DNA of 64,000 bases, taken from Hofstenia miamia (lineage: Eukaryota; Xenacoelomorpha; Acoela). The stretch covers positions 502,580-566,579 of the forward strand of contig SCFE01000111.1 of NCBI GenBank assembly GCA_004352715.1, read 5' to 3'. A model generated the notes under the pieces. It worked only from the letters and a program-made list of their open reading frames with translations. It did no database searches and was not told the origin of the DNA. Positions 1-11,735 of the stretch are shown here, piece after piece (positions within the stretch are counted from its first letter, which is position 1; the number at the start of each line of letters is the position of its first letter). Made by a program: the position numbers and the translations under genes.

Positions 1-62
1 GCTCGAACCCGGGTCCTCGTGGTCCCAGTCTAGCCTTTTACCCCTTGGCCTTATCAGATCAC
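1..62 (-). repeat. tRNA-like head of a SINE or partial tRNA relic
   Basis: Read on the minus strand, bases 10 to 1 give GGGTTCGAGC, which fits the pol III B box. About 35 nt upstream, GGCCAAGGGGTAAA resembles an A box/D-arm. The anticodon arm does not pair cleanly, so a tRNA-derived SINE is more likely than a working tRNA. The 3' part lies outside the window and the upstream side abuts Gypsy-like sequence. The box matches are seen directly; SINE status is inferred. Confidence 0.45.
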
Positions 63-1048
63 ACTAATAGCTGGGCAACACTGTCCAATAATAGGCATTC
101 ATATGCAGCCTGACTTTTTGATGAGTAATTGAAAACTTGAAATGTTTTAAATGTTCAATCCACTGAGCTACATTGTTTGAATTCTCCCAAAAACGTATTT
201 AGCCAAGCAAAAGTTCTGTTACCAGTTTGTATACAAAAGTGCTTCCCCAACAGGAAGTATTTGAACTTCCAACTTCCTTAGTGATTCAACAAATGCTAGC
301 ATTTCAGTTTTTGTTGCACCATAATTCTCTTCTGATGCTTGTAATTTCCAACTGAAATATTGTGCAGGGAGTTCTTTCTCCTCAGGAAGTTGGCTTAACA
401 CTCCACTTATTGGTCACAGTGCTAGCATCAATATATATTCAAGATCATAGTTAGGTTATTCAGACTTAGCAATTTTTTCAATTCATTGCTCATCAGATTG
501 AACTCATTTTGTTCCTCCCAAGTCCATTTGAAGTTGAATTTCTTTCACAGTAATCTTGTAATGCATTTAGTCTTTTCAGTTAATTCCAGAATAAACATAT
601 TGTAATAATTTAAAAATCCCTTTAACCATTGAACATCCTTCTTGTTTCTTGGAGACCCCATATTAGCAATTATGTCACAAATATTGTTCTTGATTGTAAT
701 ACAATCAGAGCTCATGTGTCACTCAAGAAAAACTGTCTCTTTCTGTAGTATCACGCACTTATTTCCATTTACTTTCAGTACTCTCAACATTTGCTGCAAT
801 TTCCATAAATTTTTTCTGATAGTGTTGCTCAAAATCAGAATATTGTTGATGTAGTCAGCAATCCCCTTCTCTATCATGTTTTGCCTATTGCACAAGATAT
901 TAGTGACATATTGCTGAAATGTGACTGGTGCATTGCAACGTCTGAATGCCATATAATTCCACTGACACAAACCATATGGAGTGGTAATAGCTGTTTTTGA
1001 AACATCTTCACTCCTCATAGGGAGAAAGCATGATTTAACCACAGTGTA
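63..1048 (-). pseudogene. Gypsy-type (Ty3) pol relic: RT, RNase H, tether
   Basis: This is a decayed LTR-retrotransposon polymerase fragment. At 719-1042 the minus strand encodes reverse transcriptase palm sequence (KTAITTPYGL..., then NAPVTFQQYV). The catalytic YxDD box reads YINN at 842-853, so both aspartates are lost. At 219-401 lies RNase H sequence (SEENYGATKTEML). At 65-200 there is a tether-like segment (VAQWIEHLKHF) that normally follows RNase H. The frame is broken between these blocks. No gag, protease or integrase is visible, and the RT start abuts non-coding sequence shared with 19.7-19.9 kb, which suggests an internal deletion. It is inactive as seen. Confidence 0.8.
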
Positions 1049-1175
1049 ATTGATTATAACCTTTGTCCAAATGAGTTAAAAAGAACATGTTTTATAAACT
1101 AGCCATATACATACACCTAACCTAATGTGACTACAATTCAGGGTGATTAAATCAAAGAGCTATTAGTAATAACTT
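1028..1175 (-). repeat. LTR/UTR-like repeat shared with 19.75-19.89 kb
   Basis: The reverse complement of this block aligns by eye with 19745-19891. Shared strings include CCTGAATTGT, TATATGGCTAGT and ATTACACTGTGGTTA followed by ATCATGC. Here it sits directly upstream of a Gypsy RT fragment; the other copy sits downstream of a Gypsy pol relic. It is probably LTR or untranslated sequence of one family. Exact ends and any TG...CA termini could not be fixed. Confidence 0.55.
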
Positions 1176-1264
1176 GTAGTTGTTATTATTATTCAGATGA
1201 TTAAGCAGAATCAATAATCATTAGTTTCATTAACCTAATACTAATACCTGCAGTGGATAATATC

Positions 1265-2526
1265 AGCATGATGCCATGTAAATGTTCTATGTATAATTGC
1301 AAAAGCAATTATTATGTGAAGTGCAAAAAAATGAGGAACAAAACTTGATCTACTTGTCATTATGCAAAAGTTTTTTGATTTCCCTCAGATGAATTTCAAT
1401 GTAATTCTTTGGTAACTGCTATTCCTAATCTCAATTTTGAAGTTACTCCAAATTCAGTAATATGCAAAATGCATTTGCCTGCAAACTATGATACACAAAA
1501 ATGGAGTGCTAGTACTAAAATACCTACTCACCTACCTTCACATTTATATGGTGCTCCAGCCTCCTGTTTTTGACAAAACAACACCTCTTCCAAGAAGAAC
1601 TGATCATTTGCTTTTAAGGTTTGAAATTCTCAACCAGATGTAGCTGTAACTTCTTAATAAATAAAAAAATATGCTTTTATTCATTTAAGACAGAGATTAT
1701 ATCAAGATTGAATAACCAATCAAGGAAAACCATTTGCTTTTTCTTCAATCATCATAGTATCTCTAATTATTTACATATAATTTCTCAAGATTTTTATGAG
1801 GCATNNNNNNNNNNNNNNNNNNNNNAGACAGAGATTATATCAAGATTGAATAACAAATCAAGGAAAACCATTTGCTTTTTCTTCAATAATCATAGTATCT
1901 CTAATTATTTACATATAATTTCTCAAGATTTTTATGAGGCATTACCTAATTTTTCTATGTTGCTGTTGCATGATAACATTTCACAAACAATAGCAGTTAC
2001 AAATTGTTACAAATATTTCACTGCTATTTCACATCATAGATACCTGTGACAAAAATTACACAATGGAGTCATATTTATGCTATTATTGACACTCTTTTTG
2101 GATTGAAACTCAAATGATTCATTGGTGAAAAATGAATTTCTTCAAAAGCAATTTTCACAATGCAAATTCCAAGCAAAATTTCAACATAGACATTGTCTCA
2201 AAGAACCTATCAAACGCTATGAACCCATTTATTTCTGCCTAGCATAAGAACAATTCAAAGGATGCTGTGCAAAACAAATTCTTGTGAAATTTTAACTGAA
2301 ATATTTACCTCTTGCCAGCAAGGCAGAAGGAGGCTAGTTGCTGTTCAATGAAATCCATGTTAAAACTGGGCTAAAATTCTCTAATGACATTATTGGCTAT
2401 GCAGCAAATGCAGAATCTGTTACCATTGTGAAAAGAATGTTGGGTGCAATGATGCGTTCTATGTATGGTTTACCAGATATCATTTTGCATTTAGTACCAA
2501 TGAATGGTCTTATGGCTGAGACTTAA
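1265..2526 (+). pseudogene. P-element/THAP9-like transposase relic
   Basis: This is a degenerate P-superfamily transposase. From about 1275 the plus strand encodes a THAP-type zinc finger: two cysteines in CSMYNCKSNY, then KVF and FPSDEF, then VICKMHLPANY, which supplies the C..H half of the C2CH motif. A tail GAPASCF follows, a form common behind THAP domains in animal P-like transposases. At about 2230-2270 HLFLPSIRTIQRML, and at 2338-2525 the block LFNEIHVKTGLKF...IIGYAANAE, match the P-transposase core. Stops and frame changes interrupt it. A 117-bp direct duplication around the gap at 1805-1825 also disrupts the middle. No terminal inverted repeats were found. Confidence 0.65.
1688..1942. 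repeat. 117-bp direct duplication flanking a 21-N gap
   Basis: Bases 1688-1804 and 1826-1942 are nearly identical, differing at a few positions, and are separated only by 21 Ns. This may be an unresolved assembly overlap or two haplotypes rather than a true tandem repeat. Confidence 0.85.
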
Positions 2527-4842
2527 TTTGAGATTTGTGTTAATATAATTTGATTTTTCTCAGTAAATGATGAAAGATTGCTTTTTCCATCCCAGAGAAT
2601 GCCAAAAAATTAAAAAATATTAATTACTTTATGCATTTTGTAGTCTGAATAAATTTTTCCGATTTTTATTATTATAAATATACATATATACATGTATGCC
2701 TAATGCAGATCACAGCAAAATCGAAAATTGTATCTGCAGCCTCCGGTGAAAATTCCATTTTCTGTGTTGTCACGGCCTTATATATAGATGGCCTATATAT
2801 ATATATATATATATATATGCATATGTAGTCTTGAGATGCCTTCTTATTTAAAGAATTTGTATCCGTGAAAAACAAAGGTTTGCTAATATTCATTCTTCGT
2901 CAAACTCATAGGATGGCTTCAGAATCTGATATGTTTCTCAAGTTTTGAACTCTGACAAATGGTGCAGCACACATCTGTGATTGTGCTTTTTTTGGGAGTG
3001 AAATATGTGCTCAGGAATGTGTGTGAACTGCGAAGTGTGACATTTTCCTCAACTACAGTAATAGTTCAGGATTTTATTGTATTCATGAAATGCTGTGCCT
3101 GTTTGAAGCATCTTTAGTATCAAAACCTAACTCACTAACTACTTCGACATTACTTTTCATTGTCAACAGGTGTACCTGACTATCACCTATAAGTTGTTGC
3201 TCCATGACCCAACAAAAATTTGGTTAATACCAGGTGCCACCGTCTTTTTTGCTATTTATATGCACAGGGGTGCCTTGCTATCTTTTGAGGTAGAAATCTC
3301 AATAATATATTACTATAGAATTATTCCATACTTTCACAAAAATATTGAAATTTTATACTATATAATTGAGAATAGATTATGACAAGATTGTGATGTTAAG
3401 GCTCAGTAAGGCTGTACTGATATAGTATTTCTCATACCTGCATCCATCCATAAGAGGTTCATGTGTACCCCTACAGGTTTTAACTGCAACAGTTTTGCGC
3501 ATACCCGTGTTTTCAACTTAAACAACTAACTACTCTAACTATAACACATCAAAAACTTACCAAAATTTAAAATCAGTTCTATTTCCAACATATGACCAGG
3601 AAGTTTTTTGCTTAGTCCCCTAACAGGCACTGGCTCAGTACTACTAAGCACGGGAAATTTCATCAAATCTTAGATTTTTTAATAAAAACTACTGATATTA
3701 ATTAGCATTCAGGTAGTTCATATTCTGATCAGGTTAGGTTCGGGTCTATGCTAGTCTCATATTGTCATTTCTAGGGATGATTTTGGTAGAAGTTTAACTA
3801 ATAAAATAGAGATTGTCTCAGTAGTGATCCAGGGCAAGTATTTAATGCTGAAACTTCACACCACTAGTAATTTTTTATATTATATCATTTTTACAAATTT
3901 GTAAAATATATAAAAAATATTGGTGAAACTTTTGCTTAAATTTACAAAATTTTAACGAATTTGTATCATTTTTTAAGAATTACTAAAAAAATGTTTAGAT
4001 TCATTTTTTCACCATCATCTGCTTTGAACGTGAATCATTACATAAATGAAATAAGTCTTTCAAGGCTTGTTAAAATTTTCAAAATGAGTAAAAATAAGCA
4101 GGCGTATTAGCGTCCTTCTGAGCCCCCTTCCATTCCAAAGCAAACTGCTTTTGCATTGTCAACACTAAGAATTTGAAGTAATTGCTATCAGTTGATAAAC
4201 AATATATTATTAAATTATTTTTCAAAAAGAGCTTGTTGTATTATCTCCTCATTTTGACTTCAATGAATAGTCTTACAGATTTATCCTATTCAGAAAGGTG
4301 ATGGTAAAAACCGATTGTTTTGATAGATTGAATAAATTTTTTGAATTTCGATTGTCATTTGAGAATTTTGATATTGGGCATTTGAAACAAAATAAGTTTT
4401 TTGTCAATTTTAAGAAAACATTATTTAGTATTAGGTCAGAACCAGATGACCTTGGTCAGGACCATAAAATGTTTTACGAAAAAGGCAATTATGATTAACG
4501 GTTTGGAAGAATTTTATTAAAATCATACCAAGCAGGAAAAACAGGATATCTCCATTTTTGATAAAGTTAAATTTTTAGAGTCAATTTTCATTTTAAATTT
4601 CAATAATTACTTAAAATTGATGTCGTTTTATATTGAAATTGAATACTTTTATAAATGTTTATCACTGCCTGTTTGAAAAACAATGTAACACTAAATATAT
4701 TTTTTATTGCAAAGTTATGAAAGCATTTTGTCCCTTGCTTACTAAAATTTTATTGAAGATTCAATTTTTTGGAATCACAATACCAATAATTTTGTTTAAT
4801 ATTTTTTGTACTGATTATCACATTTCAAGTAGTATTTATTAT
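2527..4842. other. No gene recognised; AT-rich with (TA)n
   Basis: Short open frames here show no recognisable domains. A (TA)n microsatellite lies at about 2790-2818. I see no RNA gene or transposon signature. Confidence 0.6.
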
Positions 4843-5903
4843 AAGGGTCAAAGTAATGTATTTGCTAAAAGATACAATTAAGCTACAAACAAAATATAAA
4901 ATATACAATAATAATAACTTTCTGTGTGTCTATGTATGTGGTGAGTTCAGTGTAAAAAATCAGTAAATTTGTTTAGGATGTTTGTGTCTTCGATTGTATT
5001 TTGTAGTGTAAAAGTACATTTTAATTTTTTTCTAAATTGCTTGTAATTTTTTTTACTCTAATCTCAATTCTAAACATTAGAGGCTGATCGATGAAAACTG
5101 GGATAGAAAATATTGCTGCAAATAAATTTATGTGATATTGGATTTACTTTTAAGTATTAGCAAGAAAAGAAAGCGATTCTCGGTCATATTTATGCTTAGA
5201 TAAAATTGAAGCTGCATGGAATTGTACTTGATATAGCGGTGATAAGATGCTATACTTTTGACTGTATTCACTAACATGATCTTGTTTACGAGCAAAATTT
5301 AATGTTTTTAATGACTAATTAAAATATTTGAATATAAATAGCGATTTTTTGTTTTAAAATTAATAATTTAAAATGAACAATAATATGATTGCGATAAACA
5401 AAATGCATGTAATAATTGAACGTGGTAGTCTGGTTCTAATTCTGAGGTGGTATAAGTATCTAACGCCAGAAGCCATTTTTTGCAACTTTTTTAGGTGAAA
5501 TTTATCAAATTTTAAATTTTTGTCAATATCAACACCTAAATATGTAACATGATCACTTTGTTTTATTGGAACACTTGTTTCTTATTGGGGTAAAATATAA
5601 TGAATTTCATTTTTTCAATATTAATTTTTAATTGATTGGATAAGAAATACCTAAAAAATATTTTCAATATCACTTTGTAAATTTTTTGTTGCCCTAAATG
5701 CATCATTATCTGCATTTATGAGGCAAGTATCATCAGTAAATTGATATATTTCACTATGATTTACATGCTTAATTATGGCATTTACATATATTGCAAATTA
5801 AAATGGCCCTAGTACTGTGCCCTGAGGCACTCTTCGATCAGTTGTAATATAATGAGATTTCATATTATTCATTAAAACACACTGTTTTCTATTTTATTAT
5901 AAG
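4843..5903 (-). mobile_element. 5'-truncated LINE (copy A), RT C-terminal half
   Basis: On the minus strand, 5903-5460 reads through LINE reverse transcriptase motifs: RKQCVLMNNM, VPQGTVLGP (motif B region), FTDDTCLIN (catalytic FxDD form) and VTYLGVDID (motif E region). In-frame stops mark it as dead. The 3' untranslated tail ends near 4843 with AAGGGTCAAAGTAATGTA on the plus strand. The same tail starts copy B at 5904 and copy E near 21 kb, so these are one CR1/Jockey-like family. The 5' truncation coincides with the 3' end of copy B. Confidence 0.75.
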
Positions 5904-8134
5904 AGTCAAAAGCAATGTATTTTTTGCTTAATACACAGACATCTATAAACTAAAAACAACAAGAAAAAACAACAACACCACAATAAATATACACATTTAC
6001 AAAATTATAGTAAATTACTTCACATTGTAAATTTTCTGCTATATTGACTTCCCCGAATAAGTTTTGAATTTGCAATAATAATTTCTTAGTCTTTTCCCTA
6101 AATTTTTTAAATTTGGCGAATTATATAGTGATTGATATAAATTGTTCCATTTCTTCGTGGCAATAGATGTAAATGAATTCGGAAATATGCCATGCAAATT
6201 TTTCGTTCATTTATTAGAAATAATATAATTGTTTAAAAATTTTAAAGAATCATGTTTATGATAGTATTTGTATATTTTACATAACGATTGAAAATCTATA
6301 GCATATATAGGAGAAAGAATGTCATAATCAATTTTAATGTGATGGACGGACTCATGCTTTGGAATAAAATGTAAGTTTCAAACAGCCCTAAGTGAAATCT
6401 TTTGCTTTGCTGTTAGATTATAGAAGAGAAAACTGCAATATTGAAAATGACTAAAGATAAATCCATTTATAAATTGTTTGTGGTACATTTTCCCTATATT
6501 TCGAATATGATGCATCATTTTTACTCCAATGGCCATTTTTCGAATCTTAGAATTAAAGAATTGGCATTAAGTTCGATGCTTATCTAATTCGACTCCTAAA
6601 TATTTTACATAATTTGTTTGTTGTATAAAGTATCGTTAATTTTGAGAGTAATATTTTCAGAAGTTCCGGTAAGGCCCCTGGGATGAAATATTATAAACTG
6701 AGTTTTATCTACGTTAATTTTTAATTTATTTAGAGTGAAATAATTCATTAGAGATTTAAAATCTTTTTGTAAGAATTTTGCAGATATAATTGCATTCTTT
6801 CCTGTGTTTATAAGACAAGTATCATCAGCATATTGATACATAACAGAACTTTTAGTATATAATGATAAATCATTTGCATAAAGTGCAAAAAGAATCGGCC
6901 CTAAAACTGTAGCCTGGGGTACTCCTTGATCTAGATTAATATAGGTGGAGAAGATGTTATCTATTCGAACTCGTTGTCTACGATTTTCCAAAAAGCTCAT
7001 AATAAAGTTTACAGCATTTGTTCCAAGTCCTTGTTGTAATGACTTTTTTTCAAAATGTTAAAATTTATTGAATTAAAAGCCTTACTGAAATCCACTAATG
7101 CGATAGAACATGTTAGTGTTTTATCCAAATTTAACTTAATTTGTTCAGTAATTGACAAAATAGCATCTAATGTACTGCGGGTGAGACGAAATCCAAATTG
7201 ATTATCTGAAATTATTTTGTTTTCAGCAATAAATTCATACATTTGAACTGTTCGTTTTGAAAATGGATGAGTAATTGAATTTGGTCGATAATTTTGCGCT
7301 TCTAGCAGATCACCATTTTTATAAACAGGGCAAACATCAGTATCTTTCAGTTTTTGAGGAATTCGTTATCTATTATGCATTTATTGAAGGCTAAAAGTAT
7401 TTGCCAAATATGTGAAAGTGGTTTTTAATAATAAAATATGGTATTCTTTTAGAGCCTATCGATATATTTTTATCGAGTTTAGTACATTACTCCTCAGCTC
7501 TTGATACATTAATAGACGAAAGCTAAATTTATTACAATTAGTGTTGGGTTTATTAGAATCAATAGACTTGTTTCGAACTTTTTTAAAATGATATTTACCT
7601 AGGTTTGCAAACGTTGCATTCAAGTGATTTGCAATTGCAATTTTATTTTCTGAAATAGAATTTTTAATTCTCGTTATCTCAATATCACATTTAGATGTTT
7701 GCGATACACCTACTACTTTTTAATGTAGCCCCATTTATTTCTAGAATTAGCTAGGTTTTTAAAATAGGCCTATGGTATCACCGCTTATCATGATTAGCCC
7801 TGCCCAATCTCTTAATAAATTTAGTGGCGTTTTGATAATTACTCCGCTTCACATCACGCTGAGTTTTCCGACCTAATTGAAATAATTGATTCTTGTATGC
7901 GACGTGATGCTTAATTTAGGCGGTATCCCGTTGATTCTGAGTAATGAACCGCAGCTTTTGACTTACAAATTGTTTTTTATATGGCGCCAACTTAGTAAGG
8001 CAAAATCCAGTTGTTTTCAATAAATTATAGCATGTCATTACCTGATTCTAATGTATAAATGTATAAATCTATATCTGAAAATTCGTAAAATCTCGTTTAT
8101 AGATAATTTTTTTCGCCGGAATTTTTGGACAACC
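5904..8134 (-). mobile_element. LINE (copy B) with near-complete RT domain
   Basis: This is a CR1/Jockey-like non-LTR retrotransposon on the minus strand. Visible parts in order: a linker before RT (RDVKRSNYQNATKFI, about 7800-7870), the RT finger (PVYKNGD and NYRPNS, about 7270-7330), NQFGFRLTRSTLDAIL then ALVDFSKAFNSIN (motif A, about 7090-7200), VPQATVLGP, YADDTCLIN (catalytic YADD intact, about 6820-6845), and a C-terminal block TKKWNNLYQSLYN (about 6140-6170). Several frameshifts and stops separate the blocks. No endonuclease is seen; the 5' side is cut at the palindrome-rich repeat at 8136. The tail near 5904-6000 matches other copies. Confidence 0.85.
6605..7242 (-). pseudogene. LINE reverse transcriptase core (copy B)
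   Basis: Two adjacent open segments (7242-7009 and 7000-6605) make up the palm of a LINE RT. The first carries NQFGFR and the motif A aspartate in LVDFSKAF; the second carries GVPQATVLGP and YADDT. The junction near 7005 is a frame break inside one domain. It would copy LINE RNA at a nicked target if intact, but as seen it is inactive because the frame is lost. Confidence 0.85.
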
Positions 8135-8135
8135 C

Positions 8136-8801
8136 AAGTAGAAAGGGACCGTCCCAAATCAGTCTTATTTAGGTCTCTGTAGTCTTCAAGACTTTGAAGA
8201 CTATATCAGGACTCATATTAGATTAGTCCTAGGGCCGTTTCAAGGACAAGGTCTTCAAGACGTCTTAAAGAAGTCTCCTAATGCCTGATATTTTGTCATT
8301 TCACTTCAATGTAAAAGGTGCATTATTAAAACTGTTATAATACAATATATTGTAATTTCCTCATTACAAAATTATTTTGATCAATGTATGTTAATCATGG
8401 ACCAAATTGGGTTGTGTTGACCGATTAATTAAAGAAGCAATTCGAAATATGAATACCAAAAATTGCAATTAGCATCATTAATATATTGTGAAATTTGTCA
8501 CATGTAATAAAAAATATTGTTTGGCTACAAGTTAAACTTAATTGGTTAATCATTGTCTAATTTGTCAAATAGCAACAGAATAATTTCAATACAAACTTTA
8601 GCATTCGTCAATGAATTATTTATAATTCTATTAACTTTTATGTACATTTTGGTTTAAAATATATATACAAAAGCAATTAGTGATTTGGAATTTAATAAGC
8701 CAATTCTCAATACATGTCATCAATAGAACGCAAAAATTGTATAACTAAGAACAATCACGGCAGATCCCATTTTGAAATGATTCAATATATATATATATAT
8801 A
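8136..8801 (-). repeat. Palindrome-rich dispersed element, partial copy (inverted relative to 31.4-32.07 kb)
   Basis: This 666-bp block is almost identical by eye to the reverse complement of 31400-32072, including the terminus AAGTAGAAAGGGACC and subterminal GTCTTCAAGAC-type palindromes. It runs into (TA)n and then a 1000-N gap at 8802, so the other end is missing. No protein is encoded. It looks like the end segment of a non-autonomous DNA element. Confidence 0.8.
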
Positions 8802-9801
8802 NNNNNNNNNNNNNNNNNNNNNNNNNNNNNNNNNNNNNNNNNNNNNNNNNNNNNNNNNNNNNNNNNNNNNNNNNNNNNNNNNNNNNNNNNNNNNNNNNNN
8901 NNNNNNNNNNNNNNNNNNNNNNNNNNNNNNNNNNNNNNNNNNNNNNNNNNNNNNNNNNNNNNNNNNNNNNNNNNNNNNNNNNNNNNNNNNNNNNNNNNNN
9001 NNNNNNNNNNNNNNNNNNNNNNNNNNNNNNNNNNNNNNNNNNNNNNNNNNNNNNNNNNNNNNNNNNNNNNNNNNNNNNNNNNNNNNNNNNNNNNNNNNNN
9101 NNNNNNNNNNNNNNNNNNNNNNNNNNNNNNNNNNNNNNNNNNNNNNNNNNNNNNNNNNNNNNNNNNNNNNNNNNNNNNNNNNNNNNNNNNNNNNNNNNNN
9201 NNNNNNNNNNNNNNNNNNNNNNNNNNNNNNNNNNNNNNNNNNNNNNNNNNNNNNNNNNNNNNNNNNNNNNNNNNNNNNNNNNNNNNNNNNNNNNNNNNNN
9301 NNNNNNNNNNNNNNNNNNNNNNNNNNNNNNNNNNNNNNNNNNNNNNNNNNNNNNNNNNNNNNNNNNNNNNNNNNNNNNNNNNNNNNNNNNNNNNNNNNNN
9401 NNNNNNNNNNNNNNNNNNNNNNNNNNNNNNNNNNNNNNNNNNNNNNNNNNNNNNNNNNNNNNNNNNNNNNNNNNNNNNNNNNNNNNNNNNNNNNNNNNNN
9501 NNNNNNNNNNNNNNNNNNNNNNNNNNNNNNNNNNNNNNNNNNNNNNNNNNNNNNNNNNNNNNNNNNNNNNNNNNNNNNNNNNNNNNNNNNNNNNNNNNNN
9601 NNNNNNNNNNNNNNNNNNNNNNNNNNNNNNNNNNNNNNNNNNNNNNNNNNNNNNNNNNNNNNNNNNNNNNNNNNNNNNNNNNNNNNNNNNNNNNNNNNNN
9701 NNNNNNNNNNNNNNNNNNNNNNNNNNNNNNNNNNNNNNNNNNNNNNNNNNNNNNNNNNNNNNNNNNNNNNNNNNNNNNNNNNNNNNNNNNNNNNNNNNNN
9801 N
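8802..9801. other. Assembly gap, 1000 N
   Basis: Exactly 1000 unknown bases, so the length is probably a placeholder. The gap begins in a (TA)n run and lies between a palindrome-rich repeat and a LINE 3' end. Confidence 0.99.
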
Positions 9802-10180
9802 TAGAAAAGTAATGAAGAACGGATTCCTAAATTATTCAATATCACTATGGAACAAACTGGATTACAGTACAAGAAGTGAAAAAAAATTTACAATATTTAA
9901 GAAGAAGTTGAAAAACATGATTACACAACAAAATATCAATTATCTGACTAATTATAGAATAAGATGTGCAACTCAAGAACAATAAGTAAAAATATTTTTT
10001 AAATTATATGTAATTTGTAAACGTAACCAAGAAACAAACATTTACTGACATAACTAAGCTCATATGAAGAAAGTTGCATTATTTATGTTCTTAAAAAGTT
10101 TGTAAACTTAATACATGTATATGTACATGAGAACCTAAATATATGTTGTTGTTATTATTGTTATTGTTATTAATTAAATT
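9802..10180 (+). mobile_element. LINE 3' end with simple-repeat tail (copy F)
   Basis: The plus-strand frame to 9985 encodes NGFLNYSISLWNKLDYS and KKLKNMITQQ, the conserved C-terminal block after the RT domain of CR1/Jockey-like LINEs. The stop is at 9983-9985. An untranslated region follows and ends in a TTG/TTA repeat at about 10146-10175, typical of LINE tails. The 5' part lies in the gap. It differs from the tail shared by copies A, B and E. Confidence 0.7.
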
Positions 10181-10429
10181 TAACCCGGGAATAGTTATTT
10201 GTTTTAGAAATTGTGTCAAAAATTATGTAGGGTGGAATATTAATAATGAATTTGAAGAAATAAGTATTAATATTGTAAATAATTAACTCTTGTGAAAAAA
10301 ATAGATTTAGAAGAGTTTTTATTAAAAACATTTAATGTTAAACACCATGCTTTGTTATCATTAGGTTGTGTACATTAGTATGTAAAATATTTGCTTAGCT
10401 TAAATTGTTCATAGCGTAAGCATGAAATA

Positions 10430-11215
10430 TTTGAAGTATTGCAATTGGGGGTAACTGTAAGGAAACATGGAATATCTTTCTAATACCAACAGCCATTTTT
10501 ATTTATTTGATATGTGAAAATGAGCTTTGAATCTATTGTTACTCTTAGATATTTAAACTTATTAACAGGTGTAATAGATGCATTATTGAAGTTAATCGAG
10601 TAGTCACACATGTCCGGTTTCTTCTAGAATGTTGTATCATGCAAAATTCAGTTTTTTTTCGCGTTAATACATAAACTATGCATGCTAAAATAGTTGCTCA
10701 ATTTCTTACAATTCGATTCAATTACTTTTACAGTGATATTTAGGGATTTATTTCCTTGGTTAATACATGTATTATCGGCGTATTGTTATTTCGCAATCGA
10801 TAATTTCTTTCATGTTGTTCACATAAAGATAGAAAAGCAGCGGGCCTTGTATGGTTTCTTGGGGAAAATCATTATTGACTAACAACCAATTTGAAAAAAA
10901 GTATTATTTAACCTAACTCGCTAAAGTCTACTACTTAAGTAATTAAATTTAAGAGGAATAGTTAAGAGAAAACCAATTGTTTTTTATTTTTTATTAATAT
11001 CTCTTTATTAATAAAATCGAATGTTTTTGAGAGATCTAGATAATCAATCGCAACAAATTTATAAGAATCTCACAATGTTCTCCATTTTTCTGTCGTTTGT
11101 TTAAGTTCGTCTTTTTGTAAATTGGAGTAATATGGTCCTGTTTCAAGAAATCAGGAAAAAATATAGATGGGTTTATTCTTTGTTTTAGTGATCAAAATAT
11201 TGTAAAAGAAAAAAA
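10430..11215 (-). pseudogene. LINE RT relic (copy C)
   Basis: The minus strand shows HITPIYKK near 11130-11160 (RT finger), DYLDLSKTF near 11030 (motif A), PQETIQGPLLFYLYVNN near 10810-10865 (motif B region), a QYADNT catalytic box near 10780 whose second aspartate is replaced by asparagine, and C-terminal thumb sequence down to about 10450. Many stops and frame breaks mark it as old. Confidence 0.65.
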
Positions 11216-11735
11216 CAATTTCCTTAGAGGATTTTTTTTGCAATTTCAGGAGACTTATGCGAAAGAAATAACATAGTATCGTCGGCATGTCGCATGAAAT
11301 TGCATGTGGTATGATTTATATCCGCTTTGCACCGTAAACGTCCCAAAACTGTTCCTTGTGGAATACCATTTTTAATAAAAGTCCAGTCAGAGAAAATTTC
11401 GTTTAGTTTAACTTTTGTCTACGATTATAAAGACAACTGTTTTTAATTTTGCTCTTTTGTTTGAGAAACCCAGAATTTATTATTTTTAATTAAAGTGTCA
11501 TGGCCGATAGAGTAAAAAACTTTTGATAGATCTAAACATGCGACTGCTGAAAACTCAACAATATTTATACTATTTTTCTAATTTTCGGTAGCTGTTAACA
11601 AATCATCATTAGTAGATATAAAATTCTGAAAAACATATACTATATGTCTGAGAGGTAGACAATGTTTGATTGATATTGAATTATCGATTACTCTATTGAA
11701 TATTTTAAAAATTAGATTAATGTATTGCTTAAGGC
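11216..11735 (-). pseudogene. LINE RT relic (copy D)
   Basis: A second, separate LINE RT piece on the minus strand. VACLDLSKVFYSIGHD (motif A) lies near 11500-11555, IKNGIPQGTVLGRL near 11345-11390, and HADDTMLF (catalytic box with both aspartates) near 11270-11300. It continues into copy C without a clear boundary, but motif order restarts, so there are two insertions. Stops interrupt it. Confidence 0.65.

Noticed and set aside
2338-2526. Independent small gene
   Set aside because: The sequence matches the core of a P/THAP-type transposase and follows a THAP finger relic on the same strand.
8714-9985. 423-residue open frame across a gap
   Set aside because: Almost all of it is N. Only the last 60 residues are real sequence, and these are a LINE C-terminus. 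The same applies to long frames over 39228-40227, 42170-43162, 45075-45330 and 55427-56985.
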